From assembly GCA_946221025.1 (NCBI GenBank), contig CAMIMS010000042.1:1-15522 (forward strand): 15,522 nucleotides of DNA, written 5' to 3'. The notes under the pieces were generated by a model. It was not told the origin of the DNA. It made no database searches and saw only the letters and a program-made list of their open reading frames with translations. Below, one piece after another: positions 15,209 to 15,522 of the stretch; position 1 is the stretch's first letter, and the number at the start of each line of letters is the position of its first letter. Made by a program: the position numbers and the translations under genes. The stretch comes from an uncultured Pseudoclavibacter sp. (GTDB lineage Bacteria > Actinomycetota > Actinomycetes > Actinomycetales > Microbacteriaceae).

Positions 15209-15522
15209 TACTTTTTGGGGCGAAGCGCCTTCGCGGCGGCCATGCCCGCACCGGCGAGCACTCCGACACCGGCGGTGGCCGCGGCGCCCGCGCCGATCAT
15301 CGGCATGATTGGCGCGTTCGACATGCTCATGGGGTTCGCCGCGCTACCGCCACCGACGCCGGCGAACGATGCGCCCATGCTCGCGGAGTACCCGGTCGCA
15401 CCGGCGACTCCCGAGGTGCCGTACCCACCGGAGGGCAGTGCCACACCGGCCTTACCGGCGGTCATTCCTGCCGCCTGCGGTTCGACCCACGAGTTGGGCA
15501 CGCTGCCGACACCCGCGCCGAG
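15208..15522 (-). CDS. C-terminal end of a PPE-SVP-like Gly/Ala-rich protein (partial)
   Basis: The frame is open to the right edge, so only the last 104 residues are visible. An apparent GTG start at 15501 is the Val of a motif and probably not a true start. The first visible residues read LGAGVGSVPNSW. They contain G-x-x-S-V-P-x-x-W (codons 15487-15513), the signature of the C-terminal domain of the SVP subfamily of mycobacterial PPE proteins. A Gly/Ala/Ser/Met-rich segment follows. The end is a hydrophobic Gly-zipper-like run (about PIMPMIGAGAAATAGVGVL) and a basic tail (RPKK). PPE proteins are exported by type VII systems with the help of EspG, and an EspG-like gene follows directly. The N-terminal half that would decide the matter lies outside the window. 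Confidence 0.6.
   Translation of the reverse strand, partial: LGAGVGSVPNSWVEPQAAGMTAGKAGVALPSGGYGTSGVAGATGYSASMGASFAGVGGGSAANPMSMSNAPIMPMIGAGAAATAGVGVLAGAGMAAAKALRPKK

Overview
The window comes from a high-GC actinobacterium, most likely a member of the Microbacteriaceae. The reasons are the EF-Tu, EF-G, S7 and S12 sequences, frequent GTG starts, a probable leaderless gene, and GC-rich codon use throughout. Family placement is my judgement from the sequences, not a computed tree.

Left third (1-4660). This is a complete str operon read leftward (minus strand): rpsL, rpsG, fusA, tuf. A clear housekeeping promoter (TTGACC, 17 bp, TAACAT) lies at 4631-4659, followed by a roughly 200-nt leader with three hairpins. 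A strong hairpin also sits between rpsG and fusA.

Right two thirds (4656-15522). This is an accessory region that looks like substrate and chaperone genes of a type VII (ESX-like) secretion system without the secretion machinery. No EccB, EccC, EccD, EccE or mycosin gene is visible. It holds two parallel cassettes and part of a third. Cassette A (13009 down to 9852) has a long WXG100 protein, two overlapping EspG-like paralogues and a small protein with four membrane segments. Cassette B (9732 down to 4656) has a long WXG100 protein, two overlapping EspG-like paralogues, a large acidic protein with four membrane segments at its C-terminus, and a small LpqN/DcrB-like protein. Cassette C (15522 down to 14349) has the C-terminal end of a Gly/Ala-rich protein carrying a GxxSVPxxW motif like that of mycobacterial PPE-SVP proteins, followed by a single EspG-like paralogue. 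One plus-strand gene (13187-14200) encodes a membrane protein resembling the C-terminal half of DUF2207 proteins.

How it may work. In mycobacteria EspG chaperones bind PPE-type substrates in the cytosol and deliver them to the ESX membrane complex. The repeated order of secreted substrate, one or two EspG-like proteins, then membrane protein suggests each cassette makes a dedicated substrate with its own chaperone(s). Cassettes A and B start from near-identical promoter regions. Each has a GGGGAG/CTCCCC-type inverted repeat placed 1 bp from the -35 box, so one regulator probably controls both. The EspG and PPE links are inferred from sequence patterns and gene order. The paralogy inside the window and the shared promoter element can be read directly.
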